This document shows positions 11,807 to 23,970 of a DNA stretch of 64,000 bases, piece after piece. Both the position numbers and the translations under genes were made by a program. Numbering within the stretch: position 1 is the stretch's first letter; each line of letters opens with the position of its first letter. The notes beneath the pieces were generated by a model. The model saw nothing but the letters and a program-made list of their open reading frames with translations, did not search any database and was not told the DNA's origin. This DNA comes from Begonia masoniana (taxonomy: Eukaryota > Streptophyta > Magnoliopsida > Cucurbitales > Begoniaceae), in the NCBI GenBank assembly GCA_022432975.1, contig CM039508.1, forward strand, positions 28,585,008 to 28,649,007. Reading direction: 5' to 3'.

Positions 11807-13129
11807 ACGACAAGTTCCAACCCATATCTTCCGATGGCTTCCACTGAAAACATCTTCCGATAGACAACTAAACAACAACTCAATCTCTGCCGGTAGACTT
11901 CATCTACCGATAGAGAACGGAATCACATTTTATCCACTTCATGGCTTACAATCACAACTCTAATCACAGAAAAGAGTTTACTCACTTCACTGAAACATTC
12001 AGAAATAATTCAAATCGTTGCATTTCTCAAATCCAGTAAAAATCCAGTATTAGAACTAACGGAATAATAATATCAGAAGGGTCTCAAAATATTTTTGAAA
12101 ACATCCAAGCAACTTCTTTCATTAGAAAGTTTAACATACTCAATTTGAAATCAATGTTCACTAAACCTTCACAGCCACAGACACCAGTTAAACCGCCCCA
12201 TCAGCTGCCGGTCAGTTACAAGGATGCACTCCTCCAACCAGTCTAGTCCTCAGTAGACTCAGAAAGCACACCTGTTATCACTTCTTCACCTACATCACAA
12301 AACTCATCTATTAGCCTAATGCTAAGCAAGTAAAGCAATGATGAAATGGAAATGCTGAAACATAAAGCTTCCTAAACATGCAGTTTCTACTTTCTCATCT
12401 CAGTTGCATATTCATCGTTCTGTTCAGATCCCCCTGTGAAGTTGGGAGTTGGATCAACTCTCCCAAAGTATAATATCCACTGTCTCATTAAGGGGCGGAT
12501 TAATTCCCTTAACAGTAAGGCTGATTCACTGTTCAGATCCCCCTGTGAAATTGGGAGTTGGATCAACTCTCCCAAAGTATAAATATCCACTGTTTTATTA
12601 AGGGTTGGATTAGTTCCCTTAACAGTAAAACTGATTCACATAACTGTTTCAATATGTTCAATCCTTACCATGCCAGCATGCATTCAAATTCATTTTCGTA
12701 TACTTTTAAAACATGATGCATACACACAGACACATCCCAGTAAACACAATCCTAACGTTTTGTGATGTAGGCCCGAAGGCACAAGCAAAACTTTACTTAC
12801 CTGGATTCCTGGTGTATACTCGGTTAGGAGTTGCCTCGGAAATGCTCACCTAGAACCATAAACTGAACATTAAGCCAATCTTTACTAATCCCCATTCTAA
12901 AGCATTCTGAAACTTAAGTGGACCGTTAGGAGTTCTATTCACCAAGCATTTTCCAAAATTTTCACCCCAACCCGAATCTACACACATTCACAGCATACAC
13001 AAAATCCCCACATTGCACTCCCTCAGCTATCTAACTGCTTAAACTTAAGAGGAATGGGGAAAACTTACCTAAGTTGAAGGAGAGTCGAGGGAGGAAGAAT
13101 TCGCCCGAAAGTTTTCTGCTGAAGAGCTG

Positions 13130-13134
13130 AAGGC
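13130..13134. repeat. Left target-site duplication of element B (AAGGC)
   Basis: AAGGC precedes TGTTGCG at 13135, and AAGGC also follows the opposite LTR end at 22268-22272. The uninterrupted left LTR of element A has a single AAGGC at the matching place (near 6310), which confirms the insertion. Confidence 0.95.
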
Positions 13135-14992
13135 TGTTGCGAAAAATCGTGATACGCAAGTGTACGTGTCGCAAAAGTAATAAAGTGTGTATAAGTACGA
13201 GTGTCGATCCCACGAGGAATAATTATGTTAATTATTGAATATCTACCTTTCAGTTTAATTTGAAAAGAAATAATAATTGGTTTTTTGGATTTTAAACTAA
13301 AATAATTCAAATAAAAATAAGTGAACAATTTAAATAAAATATTCTAAAATAAAGAAGTAAGATTATATGTTGAGAAAATCCAGGGTTCCGATTTCACTTA
13401 ACTAATCCTATTTATTAAACCTAATCCAAATAATTAAATCATATTTCTATGTGTTGATGGCAATTTCACGAAAATATTTATCAATCTCTCTCGAAGCAAA
13501 AATAAACTTATTCAATTAACGAATTATTACCTCTCGGTCTCTAATCCTGAGAATTAATTGAATACATTAAGAACAAGAAATTATACTACCACATGAACGC
13601 ATTAGCTATCTCTAGTCTAACATCCTTTTCATGGCAAATTATTCAGTGCACGGTTAAATTCTCCGCTCTCGCATCCCGAATCAACCCTAAAGTTCTTAGT
13701 TTTGGTGATCAAGCAAACCTAAGCATTACGTTCAGAATAAATTACTCAAACACAGAACAGAAACAGAAAATTAAATACTTGAATCAAGAAAAATAAACAA
13801 TCATAGTAAAGCTACATCGAAACCCTAGAACGGGAAGATTAGTTCATACTAGAAAAATAAACAACGGAAATATTATAGAGTTGCATAATAAAACAGTAGA
13901 AATAAAAGAAAGGAAAAGAAAACTATGAAGAATGATCGCCCCTCCTCGTCGAAGAATTCGCTCGGTGGTGCTCTCAGTCGCCGCCAGAATCTGAATCTCT
14001 TAGGTCTGGTTTAGGTTTTATAATTTTCTTTAAGCTGATCAACGGTTGAGATTAAATTTGTTTTGAGGTGAACGGCTCGGATTAAAACACGTCTCTTTCC
14101 ATCTTTGTAAATTGATCAGCGATCGATCTCTTTGCTTGCAAGTCTTGTGTAGCGATCTTCAAATATGTGGCGATCGACCTCTGGAATTTCATAGAGATCG
14201 ATCGCTGCTTCTTTTCTTTGCTGGAATGAGTGTCTGTGAAGTAGCCACTTCCCAATTTTTTTTGTAAATTGGCTATGTAAATATTTCAAGATTGCTTCTC
14301 TGTGGTTTGTCTACCTCACTGCTGCACGCCAGAATCGCCGACTCGCTTTTCTCAAAGTCGCCGGCCTTCCCTCTGCATATTTCTCTCTTTTTCGTGCTCT
14401 CAAGGTCGTCGAACTCGAACGCCGATTCCTCTGTGGAGAAATCACCAAGTCGCCCCCAAGATCTCCGAATAGATCTCGCCTGAATCGCCCAAGCTTTGCT
14501 GTTTGCCTTTCTTTGTTGCCCAGAATCCGAAGCTCTCGAGGCCGAATCTAGAATCTGAGCGCTGTTCTGTTCTCTGGTTCTGCTCTGCAAATCGCCGAGC
14601 TCCTCTCGCTTTTTCAGTCGCTGCTCTCCAAGTCGCTGAACCAGAGCTCTGTAGATCGCCGCCAGAGAACTCGCAAGAATCGCTCCTCTTTCATGTGTGT
14701 TTCTCTTCTATTTGTTTCTGCATGTAAATGTAGCGGCGATCGGTCTCTGTATTAGATGGAGATCGATCGCTGCTGGTGATTTCTCTTCGTTTGTGCCGAT
14801 TGTTTTCCGAATGATTGTGTATGTCGATCGCCACTTGTGATTTCTTCTTCTTCTTTGTCTTCAATTCCTATTCTTTTTATAATTTACTGCAAACTTACAC
14901 ACTTTTGGTTAAATTCTTCCAATCACTTGAGAAAAACTATTCATTTCAAGTATTAAAGAGTATAAATAAGTATGTAAAATACACACTTATCA
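13135..14992 (-). repeat. Element B 3' LTR
   Basis: The 1858-base LTR has TG...CA ends. It contains repeated GATCGATC palindromes near 14119, 14169, 14193-14206, 14734, 14762 and 14823. Small reading frames inside it are identical to those in the other LTR and have no protein support. Confidence 0.93.
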
Positions 14993-15006
14993 CACCCCCA
15001 AACTTG
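14993..15006 (-). other. Polypurine tract of element B
   Basis: On the minus strand the sequence reads CAAGTTTGGGGGTG and abuts the TGATAAG start of the 3' LTR. A similar sequence with a longer G run recurs near 16841-16870 inside the element. Confidence 0.8.
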
Positions 15007-16993
15007 AATGAAAGCTTGTCCTCAAGCGAACACAAATAAGCATAGGAAATCAAACAAAAGTTTATTCAAGAAAAATTAAAGTAAACAAAATATTTCAAAT
15101 TTCTATGGTAAAATTATTTAAGTTATAGTTTATAGTATTTTGTCTCAGCTTGACATTTGCATGCAAATAAACTATCTAAATAAACACTTTCAATAATACA
15201 ATTCATGATATCGCATTGAGAGAAATTTAATCAGAAATACTTGTGTGTGTACATGTTCAAACTCATTCTCGTTTAACTGATAAATCTATAATTGTGTCTT
15301 ATGAGAAGGGAAATCAAAAATATCTCTCAGGGTCACTCCATCCACTCTTATTGTTCATCAGTCTTGCCCATTATTCACTAATAACAAATATGAATAAACA
15401 GAATAAAAGTCGATAGGTCTTTAATTAAGCTTGTAATGTAAGGCTGGGTTTATAAGGTAGGAAATTTTTGGATTCAAGCGAAACTCTAGAGCACAATCCA
15501 TCCTTATGCCACCCTCACTCCTTACACTCACTTGAACTCTTTTCTAATCAGTTAACTCAATAATCCCTCCCAAACTTGTCTCACTCTCTATTTTTCAAAA
15601 CCAACTCCTTTGTCAATGTCTTTACTAACAAACATAAAATACAAGTAATAATAAGAACAACAACTTAAATAGCACATAAAAAATTGTTCTACTACTGAAC
15701 AATTCATCTTTTCTTTTTCCTTTCTTTTTTTTTTCTTTTTTTTTTTTTTTTTTTTTAAATCAAGAAAATCTCAAAATACTACAACTTAGACAATTGACAA
15801 AAGAATTAGTTCTGATTCTCACCACTACTTTCTCCAACTCTCCCCATAATATGTACCCACAACCCTGTGCTCAATAAACAGGATAGTCAAAATAATTTCA
15901 GGGTAGGCTAAGTTAGGGTTGAAAAAATAGTGGTAAATAAAGGCTCAAATAGGAGACTAAGGGTGCAATTTAAATGACACAAATGAGGTATGTCAATAAA
16001 AGCTCAAACGATTCAAAAAAATGGCCTAAGTCATTCTCTTATGTCTGCAAAAATCATAATTTGTATTCATGATGCAGGGCAAAAAACCAAGATTAAAACT
16101 GGAGTTCACTCCCTTTCAGGTTTTTTTTTTTTTTTTTTTAAATCAAGAAAATCTCAAAATACTACAACTTAGACAATTGACAAAAGTTAGTTCTGATTCT
16201 CACCAGTCTTTCTCCACTCTCCCCCTAATATAAAGGTACCCAAACCCTGTGCTCAATAAACAGGATAGTCAAATAATTTCAGGGTATCTAAGTATGGTTG
16301 AAAAAATAGTGGTAAATAAAGGCTCAAATAGGAGACTAAGGTGCAATTTAAATGAGCACAATTAGGTATGTCAATAAAGCTCAACGATTCAAAAAAATGG
16401 CCTAAGATACATTCTCTTATTCTGCAAAATCAGAATTTGTATTCATGAATGCAGGGCAAAACCAAGGAACAATTTAATACTCAACTATCACTCACTAATT
16501 TTAACTGGAGTTCACTCCCTTTCAGTGTTTACACTCAAGCACTCCCTTACTGTGTTTAGGCTCTCGATCTCACGCCACATTTATATCCTTATCAGCTAAA
16601 TTTAAACAAGAATGAACAATTCCACACAAACAAGTCTAACTTCCTAAGTTCCAATCAATGCTACTATCACAAATCATACTATCTCATAATCTATTCAGAA
16701 GTTGAAACATGCATTAATCAACGTTGCAGTCATCGACACTTTAAACAAATGAAATAAATAATCATACCATAAAATTCAAAATATTAAGTAGACTTACTAA
16801 TCTAAACATGTTTATCAATTTAAAATAATATCCAAATAAACCCCCCCCCCCCCCCCCAAACTTGAAATAAACATTGTCCTCAATGTAAAGAATAAATCAT
16901 ACACAAAAATTAGGAAAGGGGATAGTGTACCTCTTGTGGGGCCCGGCAATGGTGTGGTAGAGCTTCGGTCGAGAGAGCAATCTATCAAGAACT

Positions 16994-17049
<56 letters not shown>

Positions 17050-17916
17050 ACAACTAAATGAAGAAATAAAAACCGAAAATGAAAATACTTGAAACGGGAA
17101 ATGAAAATACGAGAGAAAAAATTAAGTAAGAAGAAAATAAAAAGAAAGAAAGATAAAAGGAACGAATTAAAAAATAGAAATAGAAACAGAATACAATAAA
17201 TAAAATAAAGGAAAATAAAAGAAAATAAAAATTATAAGGAAAAATAAATTCAGGAAAATAAATGGCTAATTAATCTAAAATAAAAATTACTTAGAACAAG
17301 AAAAAGAAAGATAAAAAGAAAAGAAAATAATAAATAACATAACAAAAAAATTAAAATTAAAATTAAATAAAATGATAAAATGAATAACAGAATTTAAGAT
17401 AACTAAATTGGACCCTATTTAAAAGCAGAAAAATAAATAACATAAAAGAAACAATAAATAAATAAAAAGACAATAAAATAATAAACTAAAGAAAATTAAA
17501 AATAACAGTAAGAAAGAAGAAAAAATTAAATGATAAAAAGAAAATAAAATGACTTAATCGGAACCTATTTAAAGAAAAATAAAAATAAAAGACAAGAAAT
17601 AAAGAAAATAGAGAAAATAAAATGACTTAAGAAACTAAAACATAAATAAAAAAATAGTAATAATAATAATAATGATAAGAAATAAAATAAAAACAAAAAA
17701 TAAAAATAAATAACAAATGGGTTATAAAAGATGTTTTTTTTTTTTTTTTTTTTAATAATTTAATACTAATAAAATGAAATAAAAATAAAAAATAAAAAAT
17801 AAACAAAACTAATGCAAACAAAAATTGAAATAGCAAACTAAAAAGGATACTTGGGTGGGTTGCCTCCCACCAAGCGCTTGTTTTAGCGTCATCAGCTTGA
17901 CGTTGTAAGCCTCTTG
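15007..17916. other. Element B non-coding interior
   Basis: No coding sequence is visible where pol would be expected. A block of about 350 bases (about 15755-16110) is repeated at about 16130-16500 with scattered indels, each copy preceded by a T run. A run of 17 C lies at 16841-16857. A T run of about 50 lies at 16997-17045. From 17050 to about 17840 the plus strand is almost pure A-rich AAATAA-like sequence. Homopolymers like these are hard to assemble. Confidence 0.75.
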
Positions 17917-18948
17917 CTAGTCTGGTGCACGGAGAATAATGGTTGTATCATTTTTAAACATCCCGTTAAAATACGGCTTTACTCTTTTCCCTTTTTCTAA
18001 CTTATCAATTGCCGGAAGCTCTTTGACTGAAAAATTATCATCAATTGGCTCATCGCTAGCTGTGGGGTAATTCATTGATTTATACACCTTGAATGTCACC
18101 TCGTCATCGTGAACTTGCAATTTGAGCTCTCATTTTCTAAGATCAATGATAGCACCTCCTGTTGCCAAAAATGGACGACCTAATATTATTGGGATGTCAC
18201 GGTCTTCGTCCATATCAAGAATCAAGAAATCCGCGGGAAAAATAAACTTGTCGACTTTGACAAGGACATTTTCAATCAACCCATACGGATGCTTAATAGA
18301 GCGATCGGCCATTTGCAGAACTACACTTGTGGGCTTTGCTTCACCTATACCAAGCTTCCGAAATATGGATAGAGGCATCAGGTTAATGCTGGCTCCCAAA
18401 TCGCAAAGTGCCCTTTCAAATATAGAATCCCCAATTTCGCATGGAATAGTGAAACTTCCTGGGTCTTTCAGTTTTTGCGGAAGCTTTCGTTGAATAATAG
18501 CACTGCATTCTTCCGTCAAAGCGATCGTACTGCCGTCTTCGATCTTACGCTTATGAGACAAAATATCTTTTAGAAATTTGGCATATTTAGGCATTTGCTC
18601 CAGTGCCTCAGCGAACAGGATGTTGATGTGTAATTGTTTGAACACTTTCAAGAATTTTTCAAACTGCTTATCCAAATTTGCATTTTTCAGGCGTTGTGGG
18701 AAAGGGACTTTTGGGATAATTTTCTTTGGGATGTGGGGTGGAGCTTCCTGTAGCTCTTGATCCTTTGGTGTGGACTCGGATGATGACGAATGCACTCCGT
18801 CATGTGCGACCACTTTTTTATTTTCTTGGGTACAATTTTCAATCACTGCTCCACTCCTAAGTGTAATGGCATTGCATTGTTCTCTGGGGTTGATTTCAGT
18901 GGAACTGGGCAATGCACCTTGTGGGCGACCATTTAATGCAGCTGCCAT
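17917..18948 (-). pseudogene. Element B aspartic protease region
   Basis: The frame 18948-18130 directly continues the gag frame after one TAG stop. It contains NAITLRSG, typical of Athila polyproteins. A retropepsin-like domain follows with the active-site motif ALCDLGASINLMP and the flap/second-half block DIPIILGRPFL. A TGA near 18128 interrupts the reading, which resumes in frame to 17917 (HDDEVTFKVYKSM). The TAG before it fits C-to-T change at a Gln codon. Nothing downstream resembles RT. Confidence 0.85.
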
Positions 18949-20268
18949 CTAGCCCATTTGAGTTTCTAAACTTCGAATTTGGGCTGACTGATTCTGTAAG
19001 GTGGTTCTCGTCTCAGCCATAAATTTAGTTGTGTACTCCCCCATTTCAGCAATCATATTACTAGTGCGTTCTCCCATCTTTGCAATTAAATCCTCCAGAT
19101 TAGATTTTCTCTCTGGAAACGGAGGTCCCGACTGATTAGCTTGTGGCATCTGTATGGCGTTGTTCGGGTTCTTCCACGAGAAGTTCGGATGATTGTTGTG
19201 CCCCCCATTATAGTAATTTCCGGAATTTTGAAGCGTCGGTCTATTATAATTGCCCACAAATTGAGCTTGTTCAGATGAATTGCTAGCCATTTGGTTTCCT
19301 TGTTGACAGTTTTCACTAGCGTGTGGTCCTTGGCACCAATGACATTGTATGATCGGGGAATGAATTGCATTAACTCGAGCTTGATTACCTTGGATGTGCT
19401 GAGTGAGGGATGCAACCTGTGTAGTCAATGCTTTTATCGCTTCCATTTCTGGGGTATTTGGCTGCCTCCTCAAAATCTGACGTTCAACAGGACACTGGTC
19501 ATTATTTAGGGATAACTCTTCTAACAGGTTAAATGCCTCCACTTCTGTCTTAGATAATAGTGATCCACCAGCTGCTGAGTTGACAAGCGTCCGTGTAGAA
19601 CTTGATAGGCCGATGAAGAATGTCTGTATTTGCATCCATTGTGGTAGACCATACTGGGGGCATTTTCGTAAAAGTTCCTTGAATCGGCCCCATGCTTCGT
19701 AGACCGTCTCGCCATCGAATTGATTAAAGTTGTTAATTTCGTTGCGAAGTTTTGCCATTTTTTCAAAGGGAAAGAATTTAGATAGGAATCTTTGAACTAA
19801 TTCATTCCACGTTGTAATTGAATCCGGGGGTAAGGAATTTAACCAGTTTTTAGCGCGATCTCTTAGTGTAAAGGGGAACAACCTAAGCCTAACAGCATCA
19901 TCAGAAACATTATGATATTTAAACGTGTCACAGACCTCAACGAAGCTTGCAATATGATCTTTTGGATCCTCGTTAGGCAGACCACAGAATTGATACTGCT
20001 GGATCATTTGTATGGTTCCCGGCTTTATTTCAAAATTGTTGCACGTGATAGCAGGTTTCTGAATTGCTGATTGAATCCCGTCCATGGATGGCATAACATA
20101 ATCGAGCAAAGTTCGCCGTTCGACCTCTGCCACTTCAACCCTCCGTTGTAGATTTGCGTTTTGATCATCTGCCATAATTGCTAGTTTTGTTTCCCTTCGA
20201 TTTCGGCGACAGGTTCGTTCAATTTCAAGGTCGATAGGGATTAGGTTGGCAGTACCTAATTTTCGCAT
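18949..20268 (-). CDS. Element B Athila-type gag
   Basis: This open frame of 439 codons starts MRKLGTANL. A basic segment (CRRNRRETK) near residue 20 is followed by the retrotransposon gag domain, about residues 100-250, with the blocks DHIASFVEVCDTF, LRLFPFTLRDRAKNWL, WNELVQRFLSKFFP and FFIGLSSSTR. A CX2CX3HX4C knuckle (CHWCQGPHASENC) lies near residue 315. It is followed by an Asn- and Gln-rich tail and a Met-rich coiled stretch. Gag forms the virus-like particle and packages element RNA. Because the LTRs are young and this frame is open, gag could be expressed, but I see no direct evidence of that. Confidence 0.85.
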   Translation of the reverse strand: MRKLGTANLIPIDLEIERTCRRNRRETKLAIMADDQNANLQRRVEVAEVERRTLLDYVMPSMDGIQSAIQKPAITCNNFEIKPGTIQMIQQYQFCGLPNEDPKDHIASFVEVCDTFKYHNVSDDAVRLRLFPFTLRDRAKNWLNSLPPDSITTWNELVQRFLSKFFPFEKMAKLRNEINNFNQFDGETVYEAWGRFKELLRKCPQYGLPQWMQIQTFFIGLSSSTRTLVNSAAGGSLLSKTEVEAFNLLEELSLNNDQCPVERQILRRQPNTPEMEAIKALTTQVASLTQHIQGNQARVNAIHSPIIQCHWCQGPHASENCQQGNQMASNSSEQAQFVGNYNRPTLQNSGNYYNGGHNNHPNFSWKNPNNAIQMPQANQSGPPFPERKSNLEDLIAKMGERTSNMIAEMGEYTTKFMAETRTTLQNQSAQIRSLETQMG

Positions 20269-20386
20269 ACACCTGTAATGTGCAAATAATATAATTTAAG
20301 CTTACAATAATAAAAGAAATAAATAATAAATAATAAAATTTCAAATATAAACTAAAATCAAATAATTCAAAAATAACAAAATTTAT

Positions 20387-20404
20387 TCCCCGGCAACGGC
20401 GCCA
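20387..20404 (-). other. Primer-binding site of element B (tRNA-Asp type)
   Basis: On the minus strand the 18 bases TGGCGCCGTTGCCGGGGA lie six bases inside the 5' LTR. They are complementary to the 3' end of plant tRNA-Asp, the primer used by Athila elements. Confidence 0.88.
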
Positions 20405-20410
20405 AAAACT

Positions 20411-22267
20411 TGTTGCGAAAAATCGTGATACGCAAGTGTACGTGTCGCAAAAGTAATAAAGTGTGTATAAGTACGAGTGTCGATCCCACGAGGAATAATT
20501 ATGTTAATTATTGAATATCTACCTTTCAGTTTAATTTGAAAAGAAATAATAATTGGTTTTTTGGATTTTAAACTAAAATAATTCAAATAAAAATAAGTGA
20601 ACAATTTAAATAAAATATTCTAAAATAAAGAAGTAAGATTATATGTTGAGAAAATCCAGGGTTCCGATTTCACTTAACTAATCCTATTTATTAAACCTAA
20701 TCCAAATAATTAAATCATATTTCTATGTGTTGATGGCAATTTCACGAAAATATTTATCAATCTCTCTCGAGCAAAAATAAACTTATTCAATTAACGAATT
20801 ATTACCTCTCGGTCTCTAATCCTGAGAATTAATTGAATACATTAAGAACAAGAAATTATACTACCACATGAACGCATTAGCTATCTCTAGTCTAACATCC
20901 TTTTCATGGCAAATTATTCAGTGCACGGTTAAATTCTCCGCTCTCGCATCCCGAATCAACCCTAAAGTTCTTAGTTTTGGTGATCAAGCAAACCTAAGCA
21001 TTACGTTCAGAATAAATTACTCAAACACAGAACAGAAACAGAAAATTAAATACTTGAATCAAGAAAAATAAACAATCATAGTAAAGCTACATCGAAACCC
21101 TAGAACGGGAAGATTAGTTCATACTAGAAAAATAAACAACGGAAATATTATAGAGTTGCATAATAAAACAGTAGAAATAAAAGAAAGGAAAAGAAAACTA
21201 TGAAGAATGATCGCCCCTCCTCGTCGAAGAATTCGCTCGGTGGTGCTCTCAGTCGCCGCCAGAATCTGAATCTCTTAGGTCTGGTTTAGGTTTTATAATT
21301 TTCTTTAAGCTGATCAACGGTTGAGATTAAATTTGTTTTGAGGTGAACGGCTCGGATTAAAACACGTCTCTTTCCATCTTTGTAAATTGATCAGCGATCG
21401 ATCTCTTTGCTTGCAAGTCTTGTGTAGCGATCTTCAAATATGTGGCGATCGACCTCTGGAATTTCATAGAGATCGATCGCTGCTTCTTTTCTTTGCTGGA
21501 ATGAGTGTCTGTGAAGTAGCCACTTCCCATTTTTTTTTGTAAATTGGCTATGTAAATATTTCAAGATTGCTTCTCTGTGGTTTGTCTACCTCACTGCTGC
21601 ACGCCAGAATCGCCGACTCGCTTTTCTCAAAGTCGCCGGCCTTCCCTCTGCATATTTCTCTCTTTTTCGTGCTCTCAAGGTCGCCGAACTCGAACGCCGA
21701 TTCCTCTGTGGAGAAATCACCAAGTCGCCCCCAAGATCTCCGAATAGATCTCGCCTGAATCGCCCAAGCTTTGCTGTTTGCCTTTCTTTGTTGCCCAGAA
21801 TCCGAAGCTCTCGAGGCCGAATCTAGAATCTGAGCGCTGTTCTGTTCTCTGGTTCTGCTCTGCAAATCGCCGAGCTCCTCTCGCTTTTTCAGTCGCTGCT
21901 CTCCAAGTCGCTGAACCAGAGCTCTGTAGATCGCCGCCAGAGAACTCGCAAGAATCGCTCCTCTTTCATGTGTGTTTCTCTTCTATTTGTTTCTGCATGT
22001 AAATGTAGCGGCGATCGGTCTCTGTATTAGATGGAGATCGATCGCTGCTTGTGATTTCTCTTCGTTTTTGCCGATTGTTTTCCGAATGATTGTGTATGTC
22101 GATCGCCACTTGTGATTTCTTCTTCTTCTTTGTCTTCAATTCCTATTCTTTTTATAATTTACTGCAAACTTACACACTTTTGGTTAAATTCTTCCAATCA
22201 CTTGAGAAAAACTATTCATTTCAAGTATTAAAGAGTATAAATAAGTATGTAAAATACACACTTATCA
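20411..22267 (-). repeat. Element B 5' LTR
   Basis: This 1857-base LTR differs from the 3' LTR by only a few bases (for example near 21529, 21683 and 22050). It ends TTATCA at 22267, followed by the AAGGC duplication. Confidence 0.93.
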
Positions 22268-22488
22268 AAGGCCGGGAGAGAAATAAGGGAATTAGTGGCG
22301 GCTACCGAGCACTAAACCCCAAATCTCTAACCTTAAATACATTATTCTTTTTTTTTTTTAAATCTCTAATTACCTTTCTGCCCTTGCCTAATCATTTATT
22401 AACCTAATCAATAACTCCCCCAACCCTTCTATAAAAGTACGTTATTAACAATAACTCAAATTTTAACTCAATGGAACCGGGTGCTACA
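22268..22488 (-). repeat. Element A right LTR, second part
   Basis: This continues the LTR of element A after element B and matches 6310-6523. It ends GTGCTACA and is followed by the target duplication TGCGT at 22489-22493. Confidence 0.92.
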
Positions 22489-22493
22489 TGCGT

Positions 22494-23090
22494 GCCCAGC
22501 GCACAGTACACCCAGCGTGCCCCCTCGCAGCAAGACATCTCTTGCCCCTCCCCACACAATAGCACGCGCATCGTGCTCATACCCCGCACACACACCGCAA
22601 CATGCCTTGCACGTGGCCCGTGTCTGAGATTCGCGTGCCCCACGTCTGTAGATCGCGCACCCCTCGTTTTCAGATAGAGTGCGCCCAACGCGCGCGCCCC
22701 ACACAACTAAATTTTAGTTTTTAGAAATTTTTTATTTTATTTTTGTATTTTTAATTATTTTGCCTATTTAAATATATGAGTTAGTCTTTGTTTTGAAAAA
22801 TTTTGAAATTAATAAAAATTTGGGTTTTTTTAGATAATCTTCTATTGAGTTATTTGTGAAGAATTTGATCTTCATCAAGTATTAACTTGATAGATTATCT
22901 TTAATAGTTTTGGTTCAGCTAACAATTATAGCTCAGGGCAATATCTTCTTTTGATAACTACAGTTCTATTGGCAAGGCTAGATCGAGGTCTAGTTCCGTT
23001 GTTTTCTTGAAGCAGACGACGATTCTATCATTTATTCCGCATTGTTGACGGGTCCCGAATTTCCTAACATCCGAGGTTTGCATCATGTTT
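22494..23090. other. GC-rich then AT-rich non-coding stretch, possible old LTR
   Basis: About 200 bases are rich in GCGC and GTGCCC. They are followed by a TATTTAAA-like box near 22767 and a leader-like AT-rich part. The arrangement resembles the 3' part of a copia-type LTR, and copia remnants follow. I cannot find its other end, so the assignment is tentative. Confidence 0.35.
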
Positions 23091-23970
23091 ATTGAGACTT
23101 TGAAATCGATATTGAAGTTCTTTCTTAGAACTCAAACAAAAAGATTGCTCAAAACATCAAAGTGTGATATGCGTGGGCACCTAGTGAAGAAGTGCAGTCA
23201 TGTGGTCTCGATTTGAGATGTACAAATGTGGGCGCTCAAACCTCAGTCGGGGTAAATCAGAGAGAGCTGCAGAAGCCCAAACCGAGGCGCTTATTTTTTT
23301 GAAGCATCAAGCACGTGCACCTGATCCAAGAGTGCGGTAGCCGGCGATGGATGCCCAAGGGGCCTTGCAGTAGTCTAGTCTAGAGATAAATCTAAATTGA
23401 GGACTTTTGCGGTCGCCTAGTCAAGAGATGCGAACATCCAGAGTGGTATTCCAGAAGTTCATTTCTGTAACCCCATTTATCTCTTTTATGTCTCTAATGA
23501 ACATATCACGCTCACTATGAAGAATACCAGTGCGAGACCAGAGCTCGAGAAAATTGAAGGCCTCTATAAATAGAAACACTACATGCTATGCAAAGTTACC
23601 GGAACAAATCTACGAAAATCATGTCGAAGTGCTGCACATTTATTTTGTGATTTTCAAGTCTTGATTCTTGAGCGATAACATTAGTACGACCTATCTTACT
23701 TTGAACCTGTTTTTCACTCGAAAACCAAAGACGTTGAGCTAGACTATCATTCTGTCAGACAGAAGGTGGCATCAAAACAGTTATATGTGTCCTTCATTCC
23801 CTCTGCTTTACAGCTTGCTCATGGGTTAACCAAACCTCTTGCTTTGCCAGCTTTCAACTTCATGAGTGCTGCCTCCTACTTGAGTTTGCGGGGGCCTGTT
23901 AAAAGGATCCTCACCATGAATCGCTTACTTCTTCACGCATACAGCACTGGGTCGTATACCCACTGAATCC
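23091..23970 (+). pseudogene. Ty1/copia remnant (gag knuckle and RNase H end)
   Basis: Near 23160 a short segment encodes a CDMRGHLVKKC-like zinc-knuckle remnant. Between about 23713 and 23850 the plus strand encodes HSKTKDVELDYH, VASKQLYV and a GLTKPLALPAF block, which is the conserved C-terminal end of copia RNase H. The two pieces are far closer than in a complete element, so protease, integrase and most of RT are lost. The tail after 23850 is not conserved. It lies less than 500 bases from the 3' end of the host gene on the other strand. Confidence 0.65.

Larger units (their letters stand above)
11198..13134 (-). repeat. Element A right (5') LTR, first part
   Basis: The LTR starts TGTAAGGCC at 11198 and is interrupted by element B after the bases AAGGC (13130-13134). 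It is the cleanest copy of this LTR and the best reference for comparing the left copies. The remainder is at 22268-22488. Confidence 0.9.
13135..22267 (-). mobile_element. Element B: Athila-like non-autonomous LTR retrotransposon
   Basis: This element sits inside the right LTR of element A with exact 5-bp duplications. Its LTRs are 1858 and 1857 bases and nearly identical. They begin TGTTGCG and end TTATCA in plus coordinates. The primer-binding site matches tRNA-Asp, as is usual for Athila elements. On the minus strand it encodes an Athila-type gag and an aspartic protease. There is no reverse transcriptase, RNase H or integrase, and that space holds AT-rich low-complexity DNA. It therefore needs enzymes from a relative. 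Near-identical LTRs indicate recent insertion. Confidence 0.92.
483..22488 (-). mobile_element. Element A: Tekay/Del-like Ty3/gypsy retrotransposon carrying nested element B
   Basis: This is a complete LTR element on the minus strand. Its termini read TG...CA, a 5-bp duplication TGCGT flanks it, a polypurine tract lies beside the left LTR, and a primer-binding site like initiator tRNA-Met lies beside the right LTR. The internal region encodes gag, two CCHC knuckles, aspartic protease, RT, RNase H, integrase and a C-terminal chromodomain. That order and the chromodomain point to the Tekay/Del chromovirus lineage. The right LTR is about 2.15 kb once element B is removed. The left LTR is anomalous (see separate entries). 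The coding region has at least four in-frame stops and one frameshift, so it is not autonomous. Confidence 0.9.

Noticed and set aside
14273..14727. Small frames in the LTRs of element B as host genes
   Set aside because: They occur in both LTR copies, on both strands and without domains, so they are LTR sequence.
17627..17836. Phe/Tyr-rich membrane-like small protein
   Set aside because: It is a translation of AAATAA low-complexity DNA inside element B.
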